Source: Gnetum montanum
Taxonomy: Eukaryota; Streptophyta; Gnetopsida; Gnetales; Gnetaceae
Direction of reading: 5' to 3'
NCBI GenBank assembly: GCA_015680685.1
Contig: MNCI01022408.1
Coordinates: forward strand, 331,728 to 395,727
DNA: 64,000 bases
A program made the translations under genes and the position numbers. This document shows, piece by piece, positions 10,429 through 21,080 of the stretch (position 1 is its first letter; every line of letters begins with the position of its first letter). The notes beneath the pieces are model-generated. The model searched no databases and was not told the origin of the DNA. It worked only from the letters and a program-made list of their open reading frames with translations.

Positions 10429-11287
10429 TGATGAACCATGATTTTTCAGGCTTCAATATCAAACCCACAATATCAGACCCTCAATATCAAGTATACAATA
10501 TCAGGTACATGATATCGTGACCTCATAGGCGATATCAGATACGCGATACCGTGGTTCCTATGTTAGCCTATAAATACATAATGGGATGCACGGGAAAGTA
10601 ATAGTTTGTTAGTATTAGAGTAGGATCTTTTTGTTAGTTTTTCCTCTCAACTCTTTTTCCCCAGTGCATACCCACAGTGTGATGATTGTAATTGTACGAA
10701 ACCTTTATTTGAGTGTGACGTACTTGGATATGTACATGACCGATAATAAAGATCGAGATTACTTCATCATTGCAGCATTCACTTAATTTTAATTGTCATT
10801 TATTGCTTTTGTAATTAATATTTCTCTACCCTCATCTCCTATCCTTGTTAGTAAATGTGGAATCAGTATGACTTAATCATGAGCATTTAGGTGTGACTAC
10901 TTGGTATTCCAGTAGCATACCTAGGACATGTGCTTGGTAATCCCAGCAGTAGTACATGAGGTCCAAGATGTGTACAGATGATTAAGGGATGGATGCTCAT
11001 CGCACTTAGGCTAGCTTAGACTCTCTTAACCCTTTCCCTCTTAGGTTAATCAAAGCTATTCCCATTGCCTCTAGGAGTAGCACTAGTTTAGGACCACATT
11101 GTACACCTCACTCTAGACTAAACCATATGTGACAAAGAAAATACTAGTCCAGATGGGAAGATAGTGAATTGTGATCAATGAGTAACTATTTAGATACCAT
11201 AACTAGTCTGTTTGTAGAGTTTGACCAGATCGTGCGTGAATGCTCATATTCGTATGGTTGAGTGTAGGGGTACCTCGCCACTCATCA
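10429..11287 (+). repeat. 5' LTR of element F
   Basis: It runs from TGATGAACC to CTCATCA. U3 holds a series of gatatc/aatatc words (about 10455-10552) and then a TATA-like cctataaatacata near 10567-10580. U5 carries the family end ggtacctcgccactcatca. It pairs with 18434-19277 (844 bp). Confidence 0.9.
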
Positions 11288-11288
11288 T

Positions 11289-11306
11289 TAGCGACGTTGC
11301 TAAGGA
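11289..11306 (+). promoter_or_regulatory. tRNA-Asp-type primer-binding site, element F
   Basis: TAGCGACGTTGCTAAGGA follows the LTR. The plant tRNA-Asp-complementary site used by Athila-type elements is TGGCGCCGTTGCCGGGGA. Here 13 of 18 positions agree, and four of the five differences are transitions. Confidence 0.7.
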
Positions 11307-11429
11307 TGGTGCTAGTTATTTAGATTAGTTATATCATACAAGCTCGCTGTAACAAAGTATTCACGACATATCTCTTAGAAAAAAAATTAATTTCAATTAA
11401 GTCACACATGATTCACAACAATATCTTTC

Positions 11430-13460
11430 TCATAAGACTATGATAACGCAACAACTAGTAAGAAAATTCATTGGAGAACCAATGAATTATATGATGATGA
11501 AGACGAAGTTTGGAGTACTCAATCTTATGCAGGGGTCTCCTATGTACATAAACAAAGACAACATCGTCTCAACTGAAAAATTCATAACTTACCTAGTGAT
11601 GATGAACCCCTACTGGCCACTAAGAGCCTAATGCATATACAAGAGGCTGTTCGAATATCTCGTAGGAATCACAAGGAAAGTCATCTGCCCAAGCTTGATT
11701 TAAACAACTTTCCCAAGTTTTTAGAAGGCTATGATTTAGATCCGCAACATAATTTACAAGCCTTCCATGATGCCTATGTATGGAACAATATTGATAATGG
11801 ATGGAAAAAACTTAAGCTCTTTCCTCTGACATTTTTTGGCCAAGAAAAAGTATGGTATAGGTCCTTAAGACCAAAATCAATTCAACGTTGGCCAACAATG
11901 GTAGAACTCTTCAAAGAAAAATATCAAACTTATGCAAGAGTGTTAACCTTGAGGAGACAAATCCAAGAGTGGAAACAAGGGTAACATGAACCCTTGGACA
12001 TGGCCTTAGAAAGATACTATTCATTATTAAACAACTACCTAGGCTATGGATTCTCCAAGGAAAGACTAATGTACCACATCATAGATGGGCTCCAAAATGA
12101 GACAAGGGAGTTCCTAGGAATGTATGCCCTAGGTCAACTATATGAGCTACAAACCCATCAATTTCAAGAGCTTATCAAGTAGGTAGCAAAAGAAGAAGGA
12201 GAAATGGCTAAATTGAAGAATGTTGAAAAATCTAAATGGGATCAAAATCTCAATTTAACAAAGGTCCATAATCATGAAGAGGAGAAATTAACTCATCTCA
12301 AGGAGGTGGAAAAATCTTTGCCAGTACAACAATCACTAGATGAAATTAAGGCAAAGATCAATAAGATGATGGAATGGATACATAAAAAATGTGGAGAATA
12401 TGCCAACACTATTAGAGGTAGAACCATGACAAACCAAGAAGCAGGACAAAACACCCTTAGAAAATTGGAAAGAAGGGTTGAATAGAATAAGAACTCAATT
12501 GCTAATCATATGTATTAGTGTAACATTTACCTATACAATCACCCCAAAGATCAATGTCCAATCTTGTCACATTTACATGAGCATTGGGGAAGAATGTTAC
12601 ATCCAAAGTTTGTATAAAAATACTGTGTTCAATCATAGTGGCAAAGATCCTAGTCATGGGGGAGGCCACCCTCAAATTGGTCAAGCCCTTCATGTCATTT
12701 GAACCCAAGCGCTTATTAGGTTCAGCATCCTGTTTACCCAATTGGGTTAACATATTCTATCTCACCACATTGTTATTATTCTCCTAATTACTATTAGCTT
12801 GTGTCCTTTCCAAAAAGATCATCACCTCATGTTCCTTACACTTCTCCTTACTCTCAGTATTCTCATCCTTCACCTCCTTCTACATTGCCACCAATAGTAC
12901 TAGATGATTTTGCACCACAGCACCAACCCACAAATGTTACGCTTGTTGCTATTGTCAACCATAGTGGGAATCCTCCACAACATCGAAGGCATCCCTTCTT
13001 TTGACATGACCATAGAAAGGGACATGAGACCACTACATCCTCCCACTCAGCACAAGTTCAACATCATGGTGCATCTTTCTCCTCAAACCCAACACCTCCT
13101 GTTACCTTATCCAAGCCACCACCCAACACTCCAACAACTATGCGACCCAATGAATATAGCTACGTAGGGATACATATCGATCCTTGCATGTCATCTTACT
13201 GTTATGGGTGCCATAATGGGTCAACTCCTTATCAATTACCCACATCTTATAACTTGCCCCACTATGTCAACATTAATCAAGTGTGTGAACCCCAGTTTGG
13301 GTACATTCCAACCACCACATCAAAAGACACCCAATGGGTTGGATATGACTAGGCCTCAATATTTCCAACATGCATGGATCCTAACCTTCCATTTATTAAT
13401 TCTAACCATGCTCAATCGATTAGTTATGGGGGATATCCTCCATTCTAATAAGCAAAATTA
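11430..13460 (+). pseudogene. gag of element F
   Basis: The first part is 11440-11631 in another frame. The main frame is then 11631-12485, open except for stops at 11982 and 12180. Capsid motifs shared with B and G are L-P-K-L-D-L-N-N-F-P-K-F, the L-Q-A-F-H-D-A box, K-L-K-L-F-P and the R-W-P-T-M box. The same frame continues to a knuckle-like stretch at 12519-12561, where the second Cys is Tyr (C-x2-Y-x4-H-x4-C), and then a Tyr/Pro/His-rich tail to about 13440 with many stops. No protease follows. Confidence 0.75.
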
Positions 13461-14879
13461 ATAAATATTTTTCCTTTTCTTTAATTTTACAACTTTTGTT
13501 TTTCAATTTTTTCATCTTTCAATTTGTTGTTTTATCTTTTTGTTTATTTTTTTATCTTTTTATCTTTTTATGAGTAATCTCATCTATGAATAAAGCACTT
13601 ATGTGACTCATTAGTTGAGGTATTGTTTTTTGTTATTAAGTCTCAAGTAACTAATTATTTGGATAGCAAGCCCATGACATCCACCCATCCATTATATTAA
13701 TAAGAGGTTCTACTCTATCTTCGATGATTTTCTTGACATCATTAAAACTTAAAGTAACTCTGTGTTCATTACGCCCAGAGCAAAGAATGATGGACTAAGA
13801 AGGAATGGCCAAGGTGTGACATCAAGGGGACTTGTGGATTCTCTTTGGTGATATCCGTAAGAGTTACCATGCAACCTAGTTGTACTAGGATCCTTGTAGA
13901 TCTAATGCAAAATTGGAGTAAGAGTACTAGAGGTACTCCATAAAAAAAAACCAAGGCTATTCTAAGGGGTCCCATTGGAAAGACATGCACCCATGCCTCA
14001 AGGTAGGTGACTTCTTTGGATTAAGCATTTGAAAAAAAAAAAACAAAGAAGAAGACCAAGAAGAGTGTGCTAAAGAGTCCACAAAAAAAGGAAAAAAAAA
14101 GATTAGGATCAAAATGCCTCAAAATAATCACTCCCTTGAACAAAACACCAAGTGATTGGACACCTTGTTGTCATGGTACTCTTATGAGTGTCCATCATGG
14201 AATGAAATAATGTGATGTCACTAATTAGAGCAATGGACTTGGTTTTTATTTTGGAGTGACAAGCTAATGACACATTAATCATGTCCTACACTTAAGATTC
14301 ATTGTGCCCTAGGTCAGTTATCTCATGTCCCAATCTTTGCAATCCCTTCTATAATTCGCCTCATCTCCCTGTTCATATATTTGTGACCTATGTCTTGTGT
14401 AGCATTGCATTCATACCTCATCACGGTGGTATCTACATGCATGTGTTTTGTGGAATGGGTGTAGATTACATTTAACCCTTTTAGTGCCTATGTACATTTT
14501 AAGGTGAGGTTATGTAAGGGCATTATTAGTAGGAACCTACTTTTGGGAGGACCCATTTGCGTAACTTTTGTAATTTTTACTTGTTGCACATCATCACACC
14601 ACATTATTTTATAACCTCCAAGTACTTCATTGCCAAATCTATTCTTTCCTTTATCATCCTTCTAAATTCAAATGTTCCTATATACCATCTCATGTCCTTT
14701 TTCATCATTTCATTCAAAAATGTCATTGTCAGATTTGACCCCATTATACCTTTTTTGCCTTCTAGTCTATTTAATGTTATCCTGTACCTTCCCAATTAAC
14801 CTCAATTCCTTCATTTGTGGCCTTGGAAATTTAGAAATCCATTAATTTTCCTAAGTACCCTATTTTCAATGGGCTACAC
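13461..14879 (+). other. Spacer of element F
   Basis: Non-coding. T-rich stretches lie at 13460-13570 and purine-rich runs at 14030-14110. The piece near 14516-14570 (gggcattattagtagg, then gggaggaccca) matches the spacer of B near 30745-30770, so F, B and G share this region by descent. Short ORFs at 14557 and 14815 look like chance. Confidence 0.5.
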
Positions 14880-15130
14880 TATCAGGTGTCCGATATTGGG
14901 TCCATGCTATTGGGTACATGATATTGCGTCCCTAAAAAAGCTATATATATGGGCCCCCATGCACATCAACATCATTTTATACTATTCACACATGGGGAGT
15001 TGTTCAAATTTTCTCCATGAACTTGCTAACTTGCATGCCTCTCATTCCAACATCCATAACTTGTTCATTAACGCTTCGATTCCCATTCTGATTGAACCCG
15101 TCTGAACCCGAAGTGTTCAACTTAGTTATG
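14880..15130 (+). promoter_or_regulatory. Internal U3-like block with TATA box upstream of the extra ORF of F
   Basis: Within 14880-14940 the words gatattgggt, ctattgggta and atgatattgc repeat, in the style of the F LTR U3 (gatatc/gatattg words). They are followed by a TATA-like gctatatatatggg at about 14940-14953. The block lies about 510 bp before the ATG of the extra ORF. G has an analogous block before its homologous ORF, built from G-style U3 words. I infer an internal promoter. It could also be an old LTR fragment. Confidence 0.45.
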
Positions 15131-15424
15131 GGGGAGCGTACACTCCAAATCACACATAATTTTTCAAAATTCATTTCTGCTTGAAGGATATCATAAAGGG
15201 TAAAAGACCGTAAAAACTATTAAACACATTGCCAAATAAACTTTATCTCTTCACTCATACCAGGGGGAATTAATTTGTGGGACCACCTAATCAAATTGTG
15301 CCCAATATCAAAAAATTTTGGGAACATTTTTAGAAAATTTCCTAACTTTGGATCACACAAAATAAGAAACAAATTCATTAAGGGCAAGAAGTAAGGTATA
15401 AATCAAACTTTGTAAGCAACCTTA

Positions 15425-15451
15425 CTAATGGATAACCCTGTGTGATTGTAG
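15425..15451 (+). promoter_or_regulatory. Splice-acceptor-like sequence before the extra ORF of F
   Basis: ctaat near 15425 (branch-point-like), then tgtgtgattgtag ending at 15451, immediately before ATGG. G has ctaat and tttgattgcag at the same distances from its ATGG. Conservation between two diverged elements supports a real 3' splice site. Confidence 0.5.
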
Positions 15452-18244
15452 ATGGCCCATAAATGTGCACAACAAGGAGAACCCTCTCAAGGTGTGTCCA
15501 AATGACCAAGGAGAGGTAGAGGCTAGGCATCTCTCGAAGAACATGCAAAATAGGAGTCACAATCATTCAACATCCATCAAGAACCTCCTATTACTATGCA
15601 ATCGAGACAAGTTGAAAGAGGAGCTATTGAAGCACTTGAACAAGGACAATGTCTCACGTTGTTCCCAAAATGTGTTCAAGTGATCCATGAAAGGTCCACA
15701 TTAGCAGTTGTGATTGTGGAATAGAACTTTGGACCTTTCATGGAGTTCACTCTTGCTAAAGTTAGGGACCAACTCAAACGATCCCCATTATGGCCTATCC
15801 TTTTTGAAAGTGGCACCTGGTACTTAGGAGAGATGTACCAATTTTGGCATAATAAAGAAGAGGGTACCATAGTTAATATTGGTGGTGTGTCTATGGATTT
15901 TTCTACCAAGGCCATTTTGGAAGTGTTGAATCTTCTGAATACCGGGCTAAAGATTACTCACCTGTCCCCTCACTCTGATGCTGATGCACAAAAAATTTGG
16001 TTGAAAAGGGTGTACAACAAGGAAGATAAGGTATATGGAGAATTGACCCTAGAAGAGAGGATCTATTTTAAGATTGGCATTTACCACATCTTCCCTATGA
16101 AAGGATTGAATAGGATCTCAATGTATGTAGCCAAAGCAAGTGCGATATTGATGGGAAAAGTTAATGCTAACTTTCCCCATCTGTATCTCATGGAGTTTTT
16201 GAGGTAGTTTGAAGAATGAAAGATAGGGAAGTTTGCATTACCCTTTTCTTATCTCATCAAGAAGCTATGCTGGTGTGCTGGAATCTTAGGGTACACCAAT
16301 GATGTCCCCAAAATAGTCCAAAATGCTTCATTCACTAAATTGCTAAAACCACCAACTCCAAGGAAAAGTGCTAGTGAGACACTGGAGCCAAAATAAGAAT
16401 AGATGGTGGGGCCCACTGCAACTCAAACTATAGGTCCTAGCCAACTTCCAACCACATGGCCTAGTCAACAACAAGAAGCAGGGCCCAACATAGGCTAGTG
16501 AGACCAACCACCATCATCACCAAAGGATTATTGGCCATCGATGAGCCATCTCAGGGCCATCACTGAGATGGTTAGTTGGGGAAGTTGTGATGATATTAGT
16601 CTCTTCTAGGTCATCGATGAAATTGTACAATCCATGATTTTCATAGAGCGCACATGGGGTGAATTTTCCATCCAAACAGGAGGAGGGGAAACACATTTGT
16701 CACAACAGATCTTAGGAAACACTGCATCCTTTCAAGTATAACTAGAAACAGGTAAAGGTGCCACAGTCATGGTCATGTAGCACCAACATGCAACGGGAGC
16801 TGTAGAAGTGGTCACAGACCACATAAAAGAGTCCTTTAATGTCCCTATTGTGCCATCGGTAGATTTCACAGAAGCATATGATGCTCAAAATTTTTCTAAT
16901 CCCTCGATGACTCCTGTGGAGCATGAGGATGTTCTTGAGCAGTTGTTGTAGATAGGACAAGTGATGATGTCCTTGTTTGACATCCTGCAAGACATCATAG
17001 TAATTCAATTAGACCTCATCTCCATCAAAGGGAAACTAGTCATGACAGAGACCAGGGCTAAGCATACGAAGGCACAATTGGAAAGACTTCAGGAAAGGCT
17101 CATCACCTTGCAAGTTGCACAGTGGGATCCATCTTAATTCATCCCTGCAAACTAGCTAGAATCTTTGAGCATAGCACAACTCACTAAATTATTGGAAGAT
17201 AATAAAAGAGTGGCAAAGGAGAAAGAGAAGGCTGATTGGGATGCTTCCAAGGCACAAGCACAGACACATGCATATGCCAAAGCACTCAAGGCCTTGTAAG
17301 AAGAGAATAAACAGCTTGCCATAGACAATTTTCAATTGACCACTGTGGAGAAACAAAAGAATGTTCTCAAAGAGAATTTTTAGCGATTATGAGAATAGTT
17401 AGTTAGGGTCAACCAGGGCATGAATTGCTTGGCCAAAGAGAATCAAACCCTCTCAATGAAGGAGGTATGCATAATCCATCAAAGGACGGTAATTGAAATA
17501 AGCACATGACAAAATGAGGCCAAGAGACAAGAGAAACTAAAGGAACACTTCAGAGATCAGGTGGGAATGTATGAGAAAGTCATTGAAAAAGATATCCATA
17601 TGGCCAAGGCCCACATTAACATCCTCAATGCTCAACACGTTGATTGGTGGGTCATACTAAACACCTATGCATTCCTCCACCAAGCATAGCTCAAAAGTCG
17701 GGACTTGTAGATACAAGATCTTATGGAGTACATGGAATTGGCATACCATTGGTATGCCAATTTAGGCATTTTAATAGCAAGATGCCTGAGAATAGAGCTA
17801 GAGAAGCAGGTAGCTACCACCTACAAAAAATATGAAACAGAATTTGCGAAGCACAAGAAGATGTTGCAGAAGTTAGAAGTGGTAAATTTTGAGTTAGAGG
17901 TGGCCAAAACCAGCTACCAAGGACAAAAAGATGTTGTGGTGGACTTAGCTTGACAACTTACAGATTACCAAGAGTACAAGGACAAAGCCAGAGCCTATGA
18001 GGAGGAACGATGGATGTTTACGGCCTAGTATGTCAAAGTAAATAAAATGTTCTCGCAAATACCATATCCATGGGAGGTGTTGACTTCATCAAACATTGGA
18101 GCATTAGCATGGATGGCATAGGACTCTCGAACTAAAGAGGAAAAGCTCCAAGAACTCCTTCAGAGCTATCAAATTCCAAAAATTGGAGTAGAAGATAAAG
18201 GGAAGCAACCCATGGAGGAACCATTGCCACCTAGAACTACATGA
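15452..18244 (+). pseudogene. Large extra ORF of element F (930 codons; plant-transposon-protein-like N-part, coiled coil, conserved C-end)
   Basis: One frame runs 930 codons with about 26 in-frame stops and no frameshift that I can see. Residues about 90-250 (around 15725-16207) carry N-F-G-P-F, L-W-P-I, G-x-W-Y-L-G-E and A-I-L-E-V-L-x-L-L, then a hydrophobic helix with A-I-L-M-G-K-V. That order resembles the putative plant transposon protein domain seen in other plant gypsy elements, but the family call is tentative. Residues about 480-800 are rich in Glu, Lys, Gln and Leu and suggest a long coiled coil. Near the C-end is P-Y-P-W-E-V-L. The G homologue (53071-50216) shares all parts. The role is unknown; its position is that of env-like or other extra ORFs. 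Confidence 0.7.
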
Positions 18245-18433
18245 GTTCCAACAAAGTTTTGTACTTTTGTGATTTTATGTTCGTATCCCAATTTTTTTGT
18301 ATGCAATCCTTCACTACAACATAAATAAATTCTTTGTTAGTTAATAATCCCATACCTATCCACTGTGTAATCAATGGGGCTTATTCTCATTTTGATTGAC
18401 TTGAGGATGAGTTTGCATTCAATCATGGGGGTA
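18245..18433 (+). promoter_or_regulatory. Pre-LTR block and polypurine tract, element F
   Basis: A short untranslated tail containing aatcccatacctatcc and gacttgaggatgagttt, then aatcatgggggta (18421-18433) against the LTR. The same words in the same order precede the 3' LTRs of A, B, C and G. Confidence 0.65.
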
Positions 18434-19277
18434 TGATGAACCATGATTTGTCAGGCTCCAATATTGAACCCATGATATTGGACCCTCGATATCAGGTATG
18501 CGATATCATAGCCTAATAAGCGATATCGGATATGCTATATTGTGGTTCCTGTGTTAGCCTATAAATACACAATGGGGTGCATGGGAAAGTAATAGTCAGT
18601 TAGTATTAGAGTAGGATCTTTTTGTCAATTTTTCCTCTCAACCCTTTTTTCCCAGTGCATGCCCATAGTGTGATGATTATAATTGTATGAAACCTTTATT
18701 TGAGTGTGACATACTTGGACATGCACATGATTGACAATAAATATTGATATTACTTCATCATTGTAGCATTCACTTAATTTTAATTATCATTTATTGCTTT
18801 CATAATTAATATTTCTCTACCCTAATCTCCTATCCTTGTTAGTAAATGTGGAATGAGTATGACTTAATCACAAGCATTTAAGTGTGATTACTTGGTATCC
18901 TAGTAGTGTACCTAAGAAATGCACTTGGTAATCCCAGTAGTAGTACACAAGGTCCAAGATGTGTATGGATGATTAAGGGATGGATGCTCATCGCACATAG
19001 GCTAGAATAGACCTCTTTACCCTTTCCCTCTTAGGTTAATCAAAGTTATTCCCATTGCCTTTAGGAGTAGCACTAGTTTAGGACCACATCATACACCTCA
19101 CTCTAGACTAAACCATACATGACAAAGCAAATACTAGTCCAGGTGGGAAGATAGTGAACTACGATCAACAAGTAACTATCTAGATACCATAACTAGTCCA
19201 TCTATAGAGTTCGACCGAATCATGCATGAACACTTGTATTCATATGGTTGAGTGTAGGGGTACCTTGCCACTTATCA
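18434..19277 (+). repeat. 3' LTR of element F
   Basis: TGATGAACC to CTTATCA, 844 bp. It is paired with 10429-11287, with many transitions between the two. TATA-like cctataaatacaca lies near 18561. It is followed by target duplication CCAAG at 19278-19282. Confidence 0.9.
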
Positions 19278-19282
19278 CCAAG

Positions 19283-20096
19283 AGAGCCTTTCTATAAATA
19301 AGTAGTTACAACCTTCTATTACTAAAATCAATCTTTGGAAAATCAAAATACTAATCTTTATATTAGAGTTATTGAGGTTGAGTAAGGCGAACATGTTATA
19401 AATGACCATGTGAGTGAAATTACAAAAATAAATTTTTTTTCTCATACAGATTCCACCCAACCTTATCAAACTTCTAGTGAAGGTGAAGAAATCTATGAAG
19501 ATACCTTGCCTTATCACAATGGAAAGTGACTTCTTCTGAATGAACCACTAGCTTTAGGGGAGGACAAAGACACAAATAAGATACTATTCCTTAAAATATT
19601 AGAATGTGCAAAAAATTATGATGACTTATTTATTGAACATGTTCCTAGAGAAGTTGTATTCGATGACTTACAAAATGTTAGACTTGTTAGACCTAAGATT
19701 GAAACTTGGATGAAAGAAGAACTTGATGAACTTTTAAAGTCTAAAATTATTCATCTTATGAAATATTCAAGTTGGACATCAAATTTAGTACCTGATAAAA
19801 AATGAACAAGTAAATGAAGATTATGTCTTGATTCTCATAATCCTAATCATTGAAAAATCATTAAAAGGTGATTTGACAATAGATATGTAGGTAAAGTCTT
19901 TAAAATAGGAGATCTAGTTGTTAAGAGAGACAAAGCATCTGGTCAAATAGATCCTCAAAGTAAGCTCTCTTCTATGTGGTCAAGTCCATTCCAAGTTACA
20001 AACATCATTGACCTCAATGTGTATAACATTGCTAATTTGCAAGGACATAGGTCACATAGAAATTTTAATGCATTTCATCTAAAGCATTTCTACTAA
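19283..20096 (+). pseudogene. pol remnant of element E: RT start fused to integrase C-terminus
   Basis: After a linker shared with D, the RT N-terminal line appears (K-P-K-I/R-P-K-I, then M-K-E-E-L-D-E-L-L-K-S-K-I-I, W-T-S-N-L-V-P) and a decayed L-C-I-D-F-R-N-L-N box near 19820-19850. The sequence then passes directly to the integrase C-terminal barrel (F-K-I-G-D-L-V-V-K-R near 19895-19930, W-S-S-P-F-Q-V, N-F-N-A-F-H-L-K-H-F-Y, stop about 20094). The RT palm with its catalytic box, RNase H and integrase core are absent. D has the same junction. Confidence 0.75.
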
Positions 20097-21080
20097 GGTG
20101 CCCCATGTGGACACATGGTAGATTTTTAGTTGCATGTTGTCTTCCCTTTTTCCATGAATTTCATTTATATATAGTTTCATTTGCGTATTTTCTTTGTGTT
20201 TCCATCATCTCATTCTTAGCAAATTGGTTTCATTTGATTTGTACTTTTCATATGATTGTAGTAATCATTATGATTATTTGAGTTACTAGGCATTGGTTCA
20301 TCATAACATGATTAGAAAATAATGCAAGTATAATGCTTTATATGATATATTATATTACTATTATATAAAATCTCCTTTATATGATATATTTCAATAATGC
20401 TACAATTCTTCGTAGTCTTTTTCAAGGTTTTAGTTTATTTGTTATGTTGGATTATGGAGGATGAGATTTATGCTAACTTATCATCTAATCATCATGATCA
20501 TGTGAGTGTAGGATATGTGACATTGGAGAATGGTTAGCCATAATCACTAGGTGACCTTGAAAAATGCCTTTTTCCCTCTCATAAGCCCTAGCGCTTAGGA
20601 GTGATAATCTATGGCTACCCTATGATCAATAGGATGAATGTGTCCATCTCTAGTTGAGGATCATTAGCCACCCAAGAAACCTGCTATGATGCCATCTAAA
20701 TAGTAATTAAAAGGCATATACACAAGGGTTGAACTGTACCATGGGTAAAGTTCTAAAAGGACCATGTTCTTTGGCAGTGCAGCTAATTAGCCAGAATCAT
20801 GTTGGAACTCCTACCTTAAAAATGAAGTTCACCATGAGAAAATTTTTCTAAAAAAAGATTAAAAAAATAATGAGGACCATGTTCATTGAAAATGTAATAA
20901 GTTCTTGAGTGTGATGAGGTCTGGTAGCAATTCTCACCCTAGTGTCTACTCCCCTTTCAAAAGTATTTCCCCAAAATTCAAAAAGAAAAGAGAAAAGCAA
21001 ATAATCCATTTTCATCTGTTCCCTTTCTGAATGTCAAAAAAAGAAAAAAAAAAGCCCAAGGAAAAATTTGAAAATTACCA
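20097..21080 (+). other. 3' untranslated region of element E
   Basis: Non-coding and collinear with D 39500-40480, for example tgttggattatg, the ggttagccataatcactagg block and the purine-rich gaaaaatttgaaa end. The match stops at about 21080; D continues for 330 bp more before its LTR. Confidence 0.65.

Larger units (their letters stand above)
10429..19277 (+). mobile_element. Element F: Athila-like element with gag and a large extra ORF, without visible protease or pol
   Basis: Complete, 8849 bp, with LTRs 10429-11287 and 18434-19277 and 5-bp duplication CCAAG. The internal order is primer site, gag, a long spacer, a U3-like TATA block, then an extra ORF of 930 codons that ends about 190 bp before the LTR. 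No D-S-G protease line, RT box or integrase motif was found. Mobilisation would need proteins from a relative such as G. Confidence 0.9.
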
